This document shows positions 7,201-15,332 of a stretch of DNA of 15,668 nucleotides, in pieces. Within the stretch, counting starts at the first letter, position 1, and each line of letters opens with the position of its first letter. The stretch comes from JAADDK01 sp964425415. Its GTDB lineage: Archaea > Thermoplasmatota > Thermoplasmata > Thermoplasmatales > Aciduliprofundaceae. The stretch is from contig CAYRMJ010000031.1 of NCBI GenBank assembly GCA_964425415.1, forward strand, positions 1 through 15,668. Direction: 5' to 3'. The translations under genes and the position numbers were made by a program. The notes under the pieces are model-generated. The model searched no databases, was not told the origin of the DNA, and saw nothing but the letters and a program-made list of their open reading frames with translations.

Positions 7201-9341
7201 ATTGTATCGGAATTTAGAATATCTCTGATTGCATTAAGAGGCACTTTCTTCTTTATTGTGAGCATAAAAGCATCGTCAGTTATGCTTATTCCCACATTTA
7301 TTCCAAAACGCTCAGTCAAAACATGAGCATAAGCTCTTGATAACGCGTCGTTCACCCTCCTTCCAAACGGATAATGAAAGATCACACTGTATTTCCCATC
7401 ATTTCCAACATAGCCCTCCACAACCACTCTTATATGAGTTGGTACCATATATGCCATCTGCTCTTTTATGTAGGACACTATGCTCCGAGCACCGTTATAA
7501 TCCAAATAATATTCCTTCATAAGAATTTCAATCGTTCTGCCCTCTCCATTCTCTCTCACTGATGTTTCAACAAATTGCCTGAATTTGCCCACTTCTATGC
7601 TCAAATCGTATGAGCGTGGCAGCATTTCTCCAGCCCATGACGGCACTGTGGGCCTTTTGCCCAATGCGTCTCTAACCACAACTTTGCTATGTGTTATGCG
7701 AAGGACCTCGTAGCTTCTTGCACCCAAAACGAACACATCACCCTTTTGTAATTTTTCAACAAATTTTTCGCTTAAATCTCCAAGTCTCTTTCCTTCAATA
7801 TCTACAACCAGATAGTCTGATTCATCAGGTATGGTGCCCATATTCATAAAATATATCATCCTTGAGCTTCTTTTTCTGCCGAACGTGCCTTCCTCCTCAT
7901 CAAACCATATCTTTGAGTATATCTCGTTGCCCATAACTTTACCACTTAAGTATCTGAGAACCTCCAAAAATTTCTCCATTGGGAGATTACGATAACAGTA
8001 CGAATTTTTAATTAGAGAATAGGCATCACTCACCTTCCATCTCTGCTCCAAGCTCATGCCAACTATGGTTTGAGCAAGAACATCAAGGGAATTCTCAGGA
8101 ATGAATATTCTGTCTATTTTTCCGTCATACGCGCATTTTACGAGAGTTGTACATTCCACAAGATCATCAAGCTCAAAAACCATAAAACGGCCCTTAGCCA
8201 CCTTTCCGTACGCATGACCGCTTCTTCCGATTCTCTGCAAGCCTTTGGCAACGCTCTTTGGAGAGCCTATCTGTACTACCAAATCAATGTATCCAATATC
8301 TATGCCCAGTTCCAAAGATGTTGAGGAGATTACACATTTTAACTCTCCATTTTTGAGAGCGCTCTCAACCCTAAGCCTTGTTTCTTTGCTGAGAGAGCCA
8401 TGATGCGCTTCTATGCCTTCCACGCCACGCTCTTTAAGCTTGTATGCAACATGTTCAGTGCCACTTCTCGTATTTGTGAATATTAGCGTGGTTCTGTGCT
8501 TTTTAATCATATCCACCAGCATATCATACATTTTTTCGGTGGCTACTTCATAGGGCACCATGGTCAGGTCCTCAACTGGAGTTATCACCTTCAAATCAAG
8601 CTCCTTTCTGTGCAGAGATTGCACAATCCACACATCTCTCTCTTTTCCATCCTTAAATCCACCTAAAAACTTGGCGATTTCCTCAATAGGAGCTTGGGTT
8701 GCGCTGAGCCCAATTCGCTGAAACTCTCCTGCAAGGTACGCCAGACGCTCAAGGTTCAAAGATAGCAAAACACCACGCTTGTTGCTCGCAACCTCGTGAA
8801 TCTCATCCACTATAACATATTTCACATTTCTGAATTTCTCTCTGAATTTAGGAGCAGTTAGAACCAACGCAAGGCTCTCCGGAGTGGTTATGAATATGTG
8901 CGGCGGTTTTCTAAGCATTTTTTGTCTTTCGGATGTGCTGGTGTCTCCTGATCTAACCGCCACGCGAATATCTGGAATTCTTACACCTTCTCTCTCAGCA
9001 ATGTTTTTTATTTCTTGAAGCGGGACCTCTAAATTTCTGTGAATATCATTTGCAAGGGCTTTCAGAGGTGATATGTAAACACAGTATATTCTGTCCTCCA
9101 AACTCCCATGCTTAGCTCTCAAAAACAGCTCGTTGATAACCGATATGAAAGCGGTCAGAGTTTTTCCGCTTCCTGTTGGAGAAGAAACTAAAACATTTTT
9201 TCCTTCGTGAATCAGCGGCACTGCTTTCTCCTGTGGCTCTGTTAGCGAGGAATATTTTGATGAAAACCACTCTGAAATAACAGGGTCAAAGAGAGAGAGC
9301 ACTTCGTCTTTGTTCCATCTATCCTTAGCGAACTTGGCCAT
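4290..9341 (-). CDS. lhr: Very long Lhr-family superfamily 2 helicase
   Basis: From ATG 9341 this is a 1683-residue ATP-dependent DNA helicase (a TTG at 9350 would add three). The N-terminal Lhr core (to about residue 855) has the Q-motif region LTEPQEKA (33-40), Walker A SSPTGSGKT (53-61), DEIH box (179-182), GLSAT (211-215), motif IV IFTNTRSG (287-294), motif V STSLELGIDIG (340-350) and motif VI QRIGRSGH (369-376). The winged-helix and beta domains of Lhr follow. The remaining 820 or so residues are an extension with at least four winged-helix-like modules (around 965-995, 1032-1067, 1190-1224, 1503-1542). It also has two similar strand-rich modules starting with PS(A)DP (about 1299-1343 and 1619-1665). 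Many archaeal Lhr proteins stop near 850-950 residues; bacterial Lhr has a long C-terminal domain linked to a DNA-glycosylase fold. A role in repair or recombination is inferred from family. Confidence 0.92.
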   Translation of the reverse strand: MAKFAKDRWNKDEVLSLFDPVISEWFSSKYSSLTEPQEKAVPLIHEGKNVLVSSPTGSGKTLTAFISVINELFLRAKHGSLEDRIYCVYISPLKALANDIHRNLEVPLQEIKNIAEREGVRIPDIRVAVRSGDTSTSERQKMLRKPPHIFITTPESLALVLTAPKFREKFRNVKYVIVDEIHEVASNKRGVLLSLNLERLAYLAGEFQRIGLSATQAPIEEIAKFLGGFKDGKERDVWIVQSLHRKELDLKVITPVEDLTMVPYEVATEKMYDMLVDMIKKHRTTLIFTNTRSGTEHVAYKLKERGVEGIEAHHGSLSKETRLRVESALKNGELKCVISSTSLELGIDIGYIDLVVQIGSPKSVAKGLQRIGRSGHAYGKVAKGRFMVFELDDLVECTTLVKCAYDGKIDRIFIPENSLDVLAQTIVGMSLEQRWKVSDAYSLIKNSYCYRNLPMEKFLEVLRYLSGKVMGNEIYSKIWFDEEEGTFGRKRSSRMIYFMNMGTIPDESDYLVVDIEGKRLGDLSEKFVEKLQKGDVFVLGARSYEVLRITHSKVVVRDALGKRPTVPSWAGEMLPRSYDLSIEVGKFRQFVETSVRENGEGRTIEILMKEYYLDYNGARSIVSYIKEQMAYMVPTHIRVVVEGYVGNDGKYSVIFHYPFGRRVNDALSRAYAHVLTERFGINVGISITDDAFMLTIKKKVPLNAIRDILNSDTIDDVLRHAIFGTELFKQRFRHVATRSFMVLRKYKGRSVSVARQQLRSDRILKLLSEIPGFPVIEETFNEIFTIAMDLPHAKEVLKGIENGDIEFMKIEYSDTPSVFAHSIILVGISDIVLMEDRTALLKHLHLRLLERIIPAEETEFLFSEEEIESYFSSKIRIRDESSLMDFLSHAPGADVLHRRGINIYDYSEMNEEDLVSLVESKIDAGEIVSVYAGRLLWTTISLYPVFSTLYAKECDNTIKWEGDKTVEELAKEFEIKKSEIMDILKCMERAYLVGRKVIKGKIKWYVRNREEINRDYALEILIKNLLNLRAPLTFEEIVYTLHIDENDARRILKYMVNEGTVKKAKFVVGYGEQYMLEEDYRKLREKRGISEARIQSYRAWKIIRKMSCREYFDNFLIAFSIDSIKIRGCFEEFLNMVRRREIAYGKFLGGRYGYARKRDVPLFAGVYRIENIGERERKIIELIARLGTKATLNEIIKSSSYRQSTVKRIIDTLEKNVYVYRTVVDVEDSSTYYFEPLITEMAGDAGDFTMRIIRGYGPMTKEQFEWLTRFPLSETENLKELIAEGRIYYTAENIGDYEHVKAVVPSADPFAYPIMQELYDKFSNLYSHVLVEKGQVVASGELIDKFDHYFVEEVVGDKKSFMDHLSNLGMVISNDSYGSTKFKKIGDYYASGVPVNKVYDNKKILSYVLWKSRVVPGRKLKTPLDVAKFLMFLHSDFELIRAYKRINISKYYHSELVYETLDLRNEHGYATKESAAIFQAIKSMEMDKDMHVIYTMLLTHKKMKISEIFEESPLGIERTEEALKNLYMGNYIVKYPLGYVVVEKKYEREYALEKYIENLFDVLGFINSDIAKIFGGNYLSRADVVEILKRSELKAGLYLNDGKLYYGNPDEIDNTNYFNNPVVLHPSDPISRLIMYIYPQKFEGYVVINGEFLGVVKATGKRKLKIKKSSSEDAEKIFKEVIK

Positions 9342-9370
9342 TTGAAGCAATTAGCAAGTGAACCATAGGA

Positions 9371-9376
9371 TTTAAA
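9371..9376 (-). promoter_or_regulatory. TATA box of lhr
   Basis: The palindromic tttaaa lies about 32 nt before ATG 9341 on the minus strand, implying a leader of only a few bases. It shares a roughly 100-bp divergent intergenic region with the signal peptidase promoter. Confidence 0.5.
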
Positions 9377-9413
9377 GGTTTTTGAATTCCCCGTTCCCAA
9401 AAATTGCAAAATG

Positions 9414-9420
9414 TTTTTAT
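9414..9420 (+). promoter_or_regulatory. TATA box of the signal peptidase gene
   Basis: The sequence tttttat is centred about 28 nt before ATG 9445, giving a leaderless start there. It argues against the upstream TTG 9382 and ATG 9427. Confidence 0.5.
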
Positions 9421-9444
9421 CGCCGCATGGCATGGCACCTTTGG

Positions 9445-10287
9445 ATGAATGAGGATACAAAGGATGGTGCCATTGAGACAATAAAGGAGATTCTTATCTC
9501 GGTTCTCATCGTGGCAATAATTTTCGGAGGACTGTACGCATACTCCGGCGTTTGGCCACCAATAGTGGTAATAGAATCAGGTAGTATGCAGCACGGCAAC
9601 GATTCACACATAGGCACCATTGATACAGGCGATATTGTAGTTGTTAAAAAAGTGTATTCTCCTGATGATATACAAACGTATATTGAAGGACGCCTCCATG
9701 GTTACAAAACTTACGGTAACTACGGGGATGTCATCATATACGATTACAATGGAAATTCAATAATTCACCGCGCTATAGCCTATTTACAGTGGGCTTCAAA
9801 TCATTGGACCATACGGGGATTAGATATGCATCATTTACCCAACTGGATACATGTGGATTCATCCCTGCTTACAATATACAATGTAAGTGCTAAGCCAAAC
9901 GATATGATAATGATTCATTTAGATAAGCTCAATCATAAAGTTGTGGGCGATGAAGGGTTCATAACCATGGGCGATCACAATTTGGAAGAGTTTGGGCCCA
10001 GCGCGTACGACCAGAACGGTGCTGATGGCTATTTACCAATATGTCCAAAGTTGGTTAATTTTAATATGATTGAGGGTGTTGCCCGAGGTGAGTTGCCATG
10101 GTTTGGCGCGATAAAACTGTACCTAACAGGAACAAATACCAATCAGATTCCTCCAAGCACAAACCTATGGCTTGCAATTTCGTTGATAACGATAATAGCA
10201 GGCTCATTTCTGGTGGATTATGCAATTGAGCATCGGGAAGAGATAATTGAAAAAATCCTGCGCAGAAAGAATGATGATTCAGATTAG
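9445..10287 (+). CDS. Signal peptidase I, archaeal/ER (S26B) type
   Basis: A 280-residue membrane protease that removes signal peptides from exported proteins on the outer face of the membrane. From ATG 9445 it has a membrane helix at about 12-32, catalytic Ser47 in IESGSMQ, and His108 in SIIHRAI where bacterial enzymes have Lys. Asp177 lies in ITMGDHN and a further Asp at 189 in AYDQN, giving the Ser/His/Asp arrangement of archaeal and eukaryotic SPases. A second membrane helix lies at about 242-258, followed by a basic tail. The stretch between His108 and Asp177 (about 60 residues, with several Trp and His) and the C-terminal part make it longer than the roughly 150-200 residues common in archaea. 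ATG 9427 would add six residues. Its last 9 bp overlap the 3' end of the opposing cdc6 gene. Confidence 0.9.
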   Translation: MNEDTKDGAIETIKEILISVLIVAIIFGGLYAYSGVWPPIVVIESGSMQHGNDSHIGTIDTGDIVVVKKVYSPDDIQTYIEGRLHGYKTYGNYGDVIIYDYNGNSIIHRAIAYLQWASNHWTIRGLDMHHLPNWIHVDSSLLTIYNVSAKPNDMIMIHLDKLNHKVVGDEGFITMGDHNLEEFGPSAYDQNGADGYLPICPKLVNFNMIEGVARGELPWFGAIKLYLTGTNTNQIPPSTNLWLAISLITIIAGSFLVDYAIEHREEIIEKILRRKNDDSD

Positions 10288-11517
10288 CTTTGCCTGATTC
10301 GCCAATTTTACATTTTTGAGCTCCACCAAGTACTCGTCCTCCAAAAGCACCTTCTTAGCCTCAATCCACGGCACGGAGAGTTCTATTACCTTTGTACGAC
10401 CGTAGCGCCCAAATGACCGAACATTTGCATTTACAAGACCAAGTGTATCCATCTCTGTTATCAGGTCCGAGATTCTCCTCTGAGTCAATGGAGAGACATC
10501 AATTTTTTTTGACAGTATCTTGTATATATTGTACAACTCACCCGTGGTGAAGCTGTCCCTACCACTCTCTTCACCTAAAACCATGGAGAGAAGCAGAATC
10601 TTTGAGTGGAGTGGAAGTGTTCTTATTGCTTCCGCAACGCAGTCAAGCTCAATTTTGTTCTTTGCAAGCCTTACATGATTTTCCATTACTTTATCCGCGC
10701 CCTCCCGCTCTGCTATTTCCACCGATATTCGGAGAAGGTCTATTGCTCTCCGCGCATCCCCATGCTCCTGCGCAGCTACGGCAGCGCATAGTCGCAACAC
10801 TTCGTCACTAACTGCACCTTCCTTTATAGCAATACTCGCTCTTGCTCTTAGAATATCCTCAAGTTGAATGGCATTGTAAGGGGCGAAAATCATCTTTTCT
10901 TCTGAGAGACGACTCTTAACCCTCGCATCAAGGAGATCGGTGAATCTCAGCTCGTTGGATATGCCCACAATACTCACTTTGGAATGTTCAAGTATGTCGT
11001 TAAGATGCGAAATTTTGTAAAGAATATCATCTCCACTTTTGCTGACTAACTTATCAATTTCGTCTAACACTATGATTACCACTCCTCCCCATCTATCAAT
11101 GTACTCTTTGGTGGTGGAAAATATCTTATCAATGGGCCAGCCTGTGAATGGAATCTTGTCTTCCCACTTCTCTATGAAGTGGTTACCTATGTTTTGCAAA
11201 ACTGAATATGGTGTATCAACGGTCTCGCAATTTATGTATATGTACTTTATTTTTGATTTCCCATAAACCTGAGCTGCACCTCCCAGCTCTCGGCCAACGA
11301 ACTGCACCACGGCGGTCTTTCCGGTTCCTGTTTTGCCAAATATGAGCACATTGGATGGCTTCTCTCCGTATAGTGCGGTAACTAAAATCTCAGCTAAACG
11401 ATCAATCTCCTTCTCACGGTGTGGCAGCTCATCAGGCAAGTATCCGGGATAAAGTGCGTTGCGATGCTCGGTGAAAAGCGTTGTTTTTTTAATGTGTTTT
11501 TCAAATATATTGGTCAT
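10279..11517 (-). CDS. cdc6: Orc1/Cdc6 replication initiator
   Basis: A 412-residue AAA+ ATPase that binds replication origins and helps load the MCM helicase. Counting from ATG 11517: the conserved N-terminus NIFEKHIKKTTLF and YLPDELPHRE, Walker A GKTGTGKT (61-68), Walker B VIIVLDEID (147-155), sensor 1 in GISNELRF (185-192), sensor 2 GDARRAIDLLR (253-263), and a C-terminal winged-helix domain from about residue 295 with the QRRISDLITEM recognition-helix region. An in-frame ATG at 11544 would add nine residues. I prefer 11517 because the family begins here, GGTGG precedes it, and a T-rich box at 11555-11562 would place the transcript start downstream of 11544. Archaeal origins often lie beside this gene, but no origin-recognition repeat was recognised in the flanks. 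The 3' end overlaps the signal peptidase gene. Confidence 0.95.
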   Translation of the reverse strand: MTNIFEKHIKKTTLFTEHRNALYPGYLPDELPHREKEIDRLAEILVTALYGEKPSNVLIFGKTGTGKTAVVQFVGRELGGAAQVYGKSKIKYIYINCETVDTPYSVLQNIGNHFIEKWEDKIPFTGWPIDKIFSTTKEYIDRWGGVVIIVLDEIDKLVSKSGDDILYKISHLNDILEHSKVSIVGISNELRFTDLLDARVKSRLSEEKMIFAPYNAIQLEDILRARASIAIKEGAVSDEVLRLCAAVAAQEHGDARRAIDLLRISVEIAEREGADKVMENHVRLAKNKIELDCVAEAIRTLPLHSKILLLSMVLGEESGRDSFTTGELYNIYKILSKKIDVSPLTQRRISDLITEMDTLGLVNANVRSFGRYGRTKVIELSVPWIEAKKVLLEDEYLVELKNVKLANQAKLI

Positions 11518-11521
11518 GATT

Positions 11522-11526
11522 CCACC
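11522..11526 (-). promoter_or_regulatory. Shine-Dalgarno-like site of cdc6
   Basis: Minus-strand GGTGG sits four nt before ATG 11517. It supports that start over ATG 11544, which lacks such a site. Confidence 0.4.
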
Positions 11527-11554
11527 CGAAGTGATGGTGCCCATGCAAACATCA

Positions 11555-11562
11555 TTAAAAAA
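11555..11562 (-). promoter_or_regulatory. Possible TATA box of cdc6
   Basis: Minus-strand ttttttaa is centred about 41 nt before ATG 11517, which would give a leader of roughly 15 nt containing the GGTGG. A second AT-rich candidate (tataata, about 11593-11599) would give a longer leader. The choice is uncertain. Confidence 0.3.
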
Positions 11563-11623
11563 GATTTTTTTACCAGCAAATTTACCAAAAGTATTATATC
11601 CATCGTGCTGAAACCATGCTTTC

Positions 11624-12808
11624 TTATGGACAACTGCTCCCGATTTTTTGAAGATTTTCCAGTAATTCTCTTCTCATTTTGAAGTGTATTGTTATACAAT
11701 CATCTTCTTCAATTTTTGTGATCTGTCCATATCTTCGTATGTATGCGCAAAGCTCCGAATTCATTGTTTTTACTTTCACTTCTGTGCTTATCACTCCTGC
11801 TTCTTTTTCAATTCTTGAGATTAGTGAATCTATTCCCACCCCCTCTTTTGCAGAGATGGTTTCCACAGGCCCATATTTACTCATTATGTTGAGCTTTTCA
11901 TCAATATTATCCGCCACATCCACCTTGTTGATAACAGGCACAATTGTTCCGTTTACATGGCTCTCTAAAATATTTGCAGATACACTCACTTTCCTTTGGA
12001 ATTCAGGTATTGAATCGCTTCCATCAGCCAAAAGAATAACTACATCCGCTTCATATATCTCTTCAAGCGTTGGTTCAAATGCATGAATGAGCCAAGGTGG
12101 CATGTCCTCAACAAAGCCCACAGTATCCGTTATGAGTATCCGCGACTTGCCCATTCGCGAGGTTTTGGTAGCGAGGGTTGAGAACATTCTTGATTCCATC
12201 ACTCTACCAGAGCTTGTGAGCGCGTTCATAAGTGTGCTCTTTCCAGAGTTCGTATATCCGCCGATTCCCACCAACACAAAACCTTCCTTTCTACGCCTTT
12301 TTCTTCGCTCGGCTCTGATGATTTTCATCTTTTTTAGTTCCTTTTCAATTCTGCTCATTCTTCTTCTAATCATCTCGTAATAATCTGCAATTTCGTACTC
12401 TCCTGCACCCATCCATCCAGCATGCTCTCCAGCCCTCTGATGATGGATAAGCTCTCTTATCCTTGGAATTTCATATTTTAACTGAGCGTATTCAACTTGC
12501 ATCATGGCCTCTCTACTCTTTGCTCTGTCTGCAAATATGTCAATTATCAAACCGACTCTATCGCGAACTTCCACTCCAAGCTCACGCTCTAAGTTGTACC
12601 ACTGAGAAGATTTCAATATGCCATCTATTATTACTTTCTCTCCACTCAGAACGCTCTTAAGCTCTCCTATCTTTCCTATTGATAGAAAATATTTGGGGTT
12701 CTTTGCTTCGCGGAATTCAATTACGCTGCTAATCCTGTATCCGAGGGAACGAACCAGATTAAGAATTTCAACTGATTCTCTTCTCTTTGCCACAATTACT
12801 GAAGGCAT
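11624..12808 (-). CDS. hflX: HflX-family ribosome-associated GTPase
   Basis: A 394-residue GTPase of the Obg-HflX superfamily. Members bind the large ribosomal subunit and in bacteria help split stalled ribosomes. The N-terminal HflX domain shows SIGKIGEL (43-50), LERELGVEVRDRVGLIIDIF (73-92) and REAMMQVEYAQLKYEIPR (99-116), followed by an arginine/lysine-rich linker helix (145-175). The G domain has G1 GYTNSGKST (184-192), switch I MFSTLATKTSR (208-218), G3 DTVGF (228-232), G4 NKVD (294-297) and G5 SAKEG (319-323). A short C-terminal domain follows. The start is ATG 12808: a GGGAG-type purine run precedes it by eight nt, and the family begins here. A longer frame to 12889 would lie inside folC. 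It overlaps the end of folC by 13 bp, so the two are one operon with folC first. Confidence 0.93.
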   Translation of the reverse strand: MPSVIVAKRRESVEILNLVRSLGYRISSVIEFREAKNPKYFLSIGKIGELKSVLSGEKVIIDGILKSSQWYNLERELGVEVRDRVGLIIDIFADRAKSREAMMQVEYAQLKYEIPRIRELIHHQRAGEHAGWMGAGEYEIADYYEMIRRRMSRIEKELKKMKIIRAERRKRRRKEGFVLVGIGGYTNSGKSTLMNALTSSGRVMESRMFSTLATKTSRMGKSRILITDTVGFVEDMPPWLIHAFEPTLEEIYEADVVILLADGSDSIPEFQRKVSVSANILESHVNGTIVPVINKVDVADNIDEKLNIMSKYGPVETISAKEGVGIDSLISRIEKEAGVISTEVKVKTMNSELCAYIRRYGQITKIEEDDCITIHFKMRRELLENLQKIGSSCP

Positions 12809-14052
12809 TTGTACAACTCCCCCAGCAGATATATGCTTCCAGTAGCCACAACAGTACTGCGTTTCATGGCTAAATGCAAAGCTTCGCATGGATTTTGCAC
12901 CGCAATTACACGAGAAAATAATGATTCTGCTGCGGATTTGAGCGTTGCCATGGGCATCTTTCTGTAATACGGTATTTCTGTGACAATTATTTCATCCACC
13001 ACACCCCTAAATTTTTTCAAATATTCCCCTATATCTTTATCAGCAAGCATTGAAAACAGTAGCGTGCTGTGCCTTATTCCTAAGGCTCTCATTGTGTTGG
13101 AAAGCACTCTCGCACCTGCAGGATTGTGCGCTGCGTCAAATATGATAAGTGGCTCACGACGCACAATCTCAAATCTCGCCCTCCATAATGCATCTGATAT
13201 CCCACATTCAATATCAGATTTTTTAATGGTGTAGTTTTCACTTAGAAGCTCCGCCATGCGCACCGCAGTCATGATATTCCGAATCTGATGCGTTCCCAAC
13301 ATATTTGTGTGGATGTTGTACTCTCTCAATGGTGTGTATAGGGTGAAGCGCATACCATTTAAATCCATCTGAAAATCTGAATAATGGCATTCGTCGTTTA
13401 CATTGTGATACGGTGCATTTCTATGTTCGGCGATTTTTTTTATCACATTAGTGGCTATTTTCTTATGTTCCCCCACAACAACTGGCACGTTTCTCTTTAT
13501 TATTCCCGCCTTCTCCCTTGCTATTTTTGGCAGGGTGCTTCCAAGCACTTTGGTGTGCTCAATGTCTATGCTGGTTATGGCGCTAACATCAGGACTAACA
13601 ATATTTGTGGCGTCAAGCCGACCTCCAAGTCCAACTTCCAGAACGGCGAAATCCACATTTTTATCAAAGAAATATTTAAGGGCCATGGCGGTGGTCACTT
13701 CAAAAAATGTAGGATTTCTCATTTCATGAGCAAGAGAGTCTATGATTGGCCTATATTTGGATACAAAAGATACAATGTACGCATCATCTATTTCCACATC
13801 GTTCACAACTATTCTCTCATTGAATCTAACGAGATGGGGAGAGGTGTAAAGACCAACAGTATATCTTCTCTTCATTATGCTGTACAGAAAAGAGGACACA
13901 GAACCTTTGCCGTTAGTTCCCGCTATGTGCGCAAATCTCAGAGACTCATGAGGATTGTCCATAATAGCAATGAACTCTCTCATTATGCTTAGGTCCATCT
14001 TCATGCCAAACCTTCGGAGATTGTAGAGATACTCTATTTCTTTAGGTTCCAC
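12796..14052 (-). CDS. folC: Folylpolyglutamate synthase / dihydrofolate synthase family ligase
   Basis: A 418-residue Mur-ligase-type enzyme that adds glutamate to a folate-like cofactor using ATP, in the cytoplasm. Seen are the P-loop IAGTNGKGSVSS (43-54), SPHLVRFNERI (71-81), the EVGLGGRLDATN block (139-150), SIDIEHTKVLGSTLPKIAREKAGI (161-184) with the Lys181 that is carbamylated in the family, and DAAHNPAG (306-313). All main family blocks are present and length is normal. In archaea the substrate may be a folate or a methanopterin-like cofactor; this cannot be told from the sequence. The start is a GTG at 14052, placed by a TATA box 27 nt upstream and by the family length. hflX follows with a 13-bp overlap. 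The shared operon has no obvious functional logic beyond co-expression. Confidence 0.93.
   Translation of the reverse strand: MEPKEIEYLYNLRRFGMKMDLSIMREFIAIMDNPHESLRFAHIAGTNGKGSVSSFLYSIMKRRYTVGLYTSPHLVRFNERIVVNDVEIDDAYIVSFVSKYRPIIDSLAHEMRNPTFFEVTTAMALKYFFDKNVDFAVLEVGLGGRLDATNIVSPDVSAITSIDIEHTKVLGSTLPKIAREKAGIIKRNVPVVVGEHKKIATNVIKKIAEHRNAPYHNVNDECHYSDFQMDLNGMRFTLYTPLREYNIHTNMLGTHQIRNIMTAVRMAELLSENYTIKKSDIECGISDALWRARFEIVRREPLIIFDAAHNPAGARVLSNTMRALGIRHSTLLFSMLADKDIGEYLKKFRGVVDEIIVTEIPYYRKMPMATLKSAAESLFSRVIAVQNPCEALHLAMKRSTVVATGSIYLLGELYKCLQ
12817..12823 (-). promoter_or_regulatory. Shine-Dalgarno site of hflX inside folC
   Basis: Minus-strand GGGGGAG-type run ends eight nt before ATG 12808, within the final codons of folC. 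It fixes the hflX start and indicates SD-dependent translation for the downstream operon gene. Confidence 0.55.
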
Positions 14053-14074
14053 GTAGGCGTTGAAGTACGCCGAT

Positions 14075-14083
14075 TATTTAAAA
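14075..14083 (-). promoter_or_regulatory. TATA box of the folC-hflX operon
   Basis: Minus-strand ttttaaata is centred about 27 nt before the GTG at 14052. The operon therefore appears leaderless with a GTG start. Confidence 0.6.
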
Positions 14084-14115
14084 TCTTTCCACAAGTTAAA
14101 TTTGCGCATTTCAAT

Positions 14116-15312
14116 CTAAATTGCCACCTCTTTATGTAATGGTATATTGAGTACAAAAATCTTTAATGCAATCAACGCTGCAATTAAGTAAAGGATACCA
14201 GAAAATAGAAAGAGTATTGCAGGAGAGAATGAGTATATATACCCGGAAATGCCACTAAATAGCATTGCTGAAATGTATGAAATGAATAGAAACACTCCTG
14301 TGAAACGACCGCGAGATTCCAGTCCCACCAGATCTGCAATTAATCCTTGGTTCATAGGCTGATAAAAGGCCATTCCAAGACCGGATATCACAGCGTATAA
14401 AAAAAGATAGGCCAATGAAGGCACAATAAAGATTATAATTCCAAGAGATGAAAGAAGCATTCCTGCAACATAGAGCTTCTCTTTGCCTTTTCTGTCCCCG
14501 TATCTGCCGATGTACACACCAGAGACAATTGAAATCAGCATGGAAATGCCCATGGCTAACCCGAAATTAAATGCGTTTGTGTAATTATAAGAGTATTTTA
14601 TTATGAAATATCCAACCATGCCTCCCGCGGAAGATATCAAGCTTCCTATGATTATTATCCACTTTGATCGGAAATTTAGGTTTTTCAAAATGGACGCTAT
14701 TGACAGAAAACTCCTTTCACCATTGTTTTTGGAAACTGTCTCTTTCAAAAACATGCGCATAAATGCTGCAGTGAGCGATAGAAAAAATAGAATTAGGTAT
14801 CCAATCCTCATTCCAGAAACCACGCCCAGTGTAAAGATGATGTATCCGCCAACCACAGGTGCTATTAAAGCAGGGAGAGAAGATAGATTTATGACTGCGA
14901 ATCCCTCAGCGCGCCTATGCTTGGGCAGTGAGTCCATTATTATGGAGAACAGGGCTGGTTGATACAGGAGCGAGGCATTGGAAATTATCAGACCTACGAC
15001 TATGTACTCCCACGAGGGAGCAAACGCAAAAATAAGCATTGAAAAGGCCATCACAAATGTAAATGTCACTATTAGGCGCTTGCGGCCAAGCACATCCGCA
15101 AAGTAGCCACCGGGCAGTTGCAAAAGAGCCATCATTCCAAAAGTAAGAGCACCCATGTATCCTAAAAGCTCGTCAGATGCACCCAACGCAGAGAAATATA
15201 TGCCGTCAAATCTATGAACCATATTTCCTCCAAATGAAAGAAGTACCCAAGTTATGAATAAAATAAGCACGTTGCCGCGAAGTATCTCTTTTATGTCTCT
15301 TAATACATGCAC
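14116..15312 (-). CDS. Major facilitator superfamily transporter
   Basis: A 398-residue polytopic membrane protein, probably with 12 helices in two halves of six, joined by a cytoplasmic loop around residues 190-215. The MFS motif A is clear in the loop between helices 2 and 3 (GGYFADVLGRKR, 68-79), with the matching GRYGDRKGKEK (269-279) in the second half. The overall style resembles drug/metabolite:H+ antiporters (DHA-like), but the substrate cannot be read from the sequence. A TTG at 15330 would add six residues. I chose GTG 15312 because a TATA box sits 28 nt upstream. It is the same strand as, and 42 bp downstream of, the second LeuD-like gene, but has its own promoter. The preceding gene gives no clear clue to the substrate. 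Confidence 0.88.
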   Translation of the reverse strand: MHVLRDIKEILRGNVLILFITWVLLSFGGNMVHRFDGIYFSALGASDELLGYMGALTFGMMALLQLPGGYFADVLGRKRLIVTFTFVMAFSMLIFAFAPSWEYIVVGLIISNASLLYQPALFSIIMDSLPKHRRAEGFAVINLSSLPALIAPVVGGYIIFTLGVVSGMRIGYLILFFLSLTAAFMRMFLKETVSKNNGERSFLSIASILKNLNFRSKWIIIIGSLISSAGGMVGYFIIKYSYNYTNAFNFGLAMGISMLISIVSGVYIGRYGDRKGKEKLYVAGMLLSSLGIIIFIVPSLAYLFLYAVISGLGMAFYQPMNQGLIADLVGLESRGRFTGVFLFISYISAMLFSGISGYIYSFSPAILFLFSGILYLIAALIALKIFVLNIPLHKEVAI

Positions 15313-15332
15313 AATTGCATGAGCATGCAAAA

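Noticed and set aside
5261..8324. Several plus-strand frames of 60-113 codons inside lhr
   Set aside because: All are antisense to a continuous, motif-rich helicase frame and show no recognisable domains.
11518..11623. Replication origin (ORB or mini-ORB repeats) next to cdc6
   Set aside because: The gap is about 100 bp and AT-rich, but I see no inverted or direct origin-recognition repeats with a G-run.
12809..12889. N-terminal extension of hflX
   Set aside because: These 27 codons lie inside folC, do not resemble the family, and a good Shine-Dalgarno run precedes ATG 12808.
13384..13992. Plus-strand reading frame of 202 codons inside folC
   Set aside because: It is antisense to conserved folC motifs, with composition unlike a real protein; a shadow frame.
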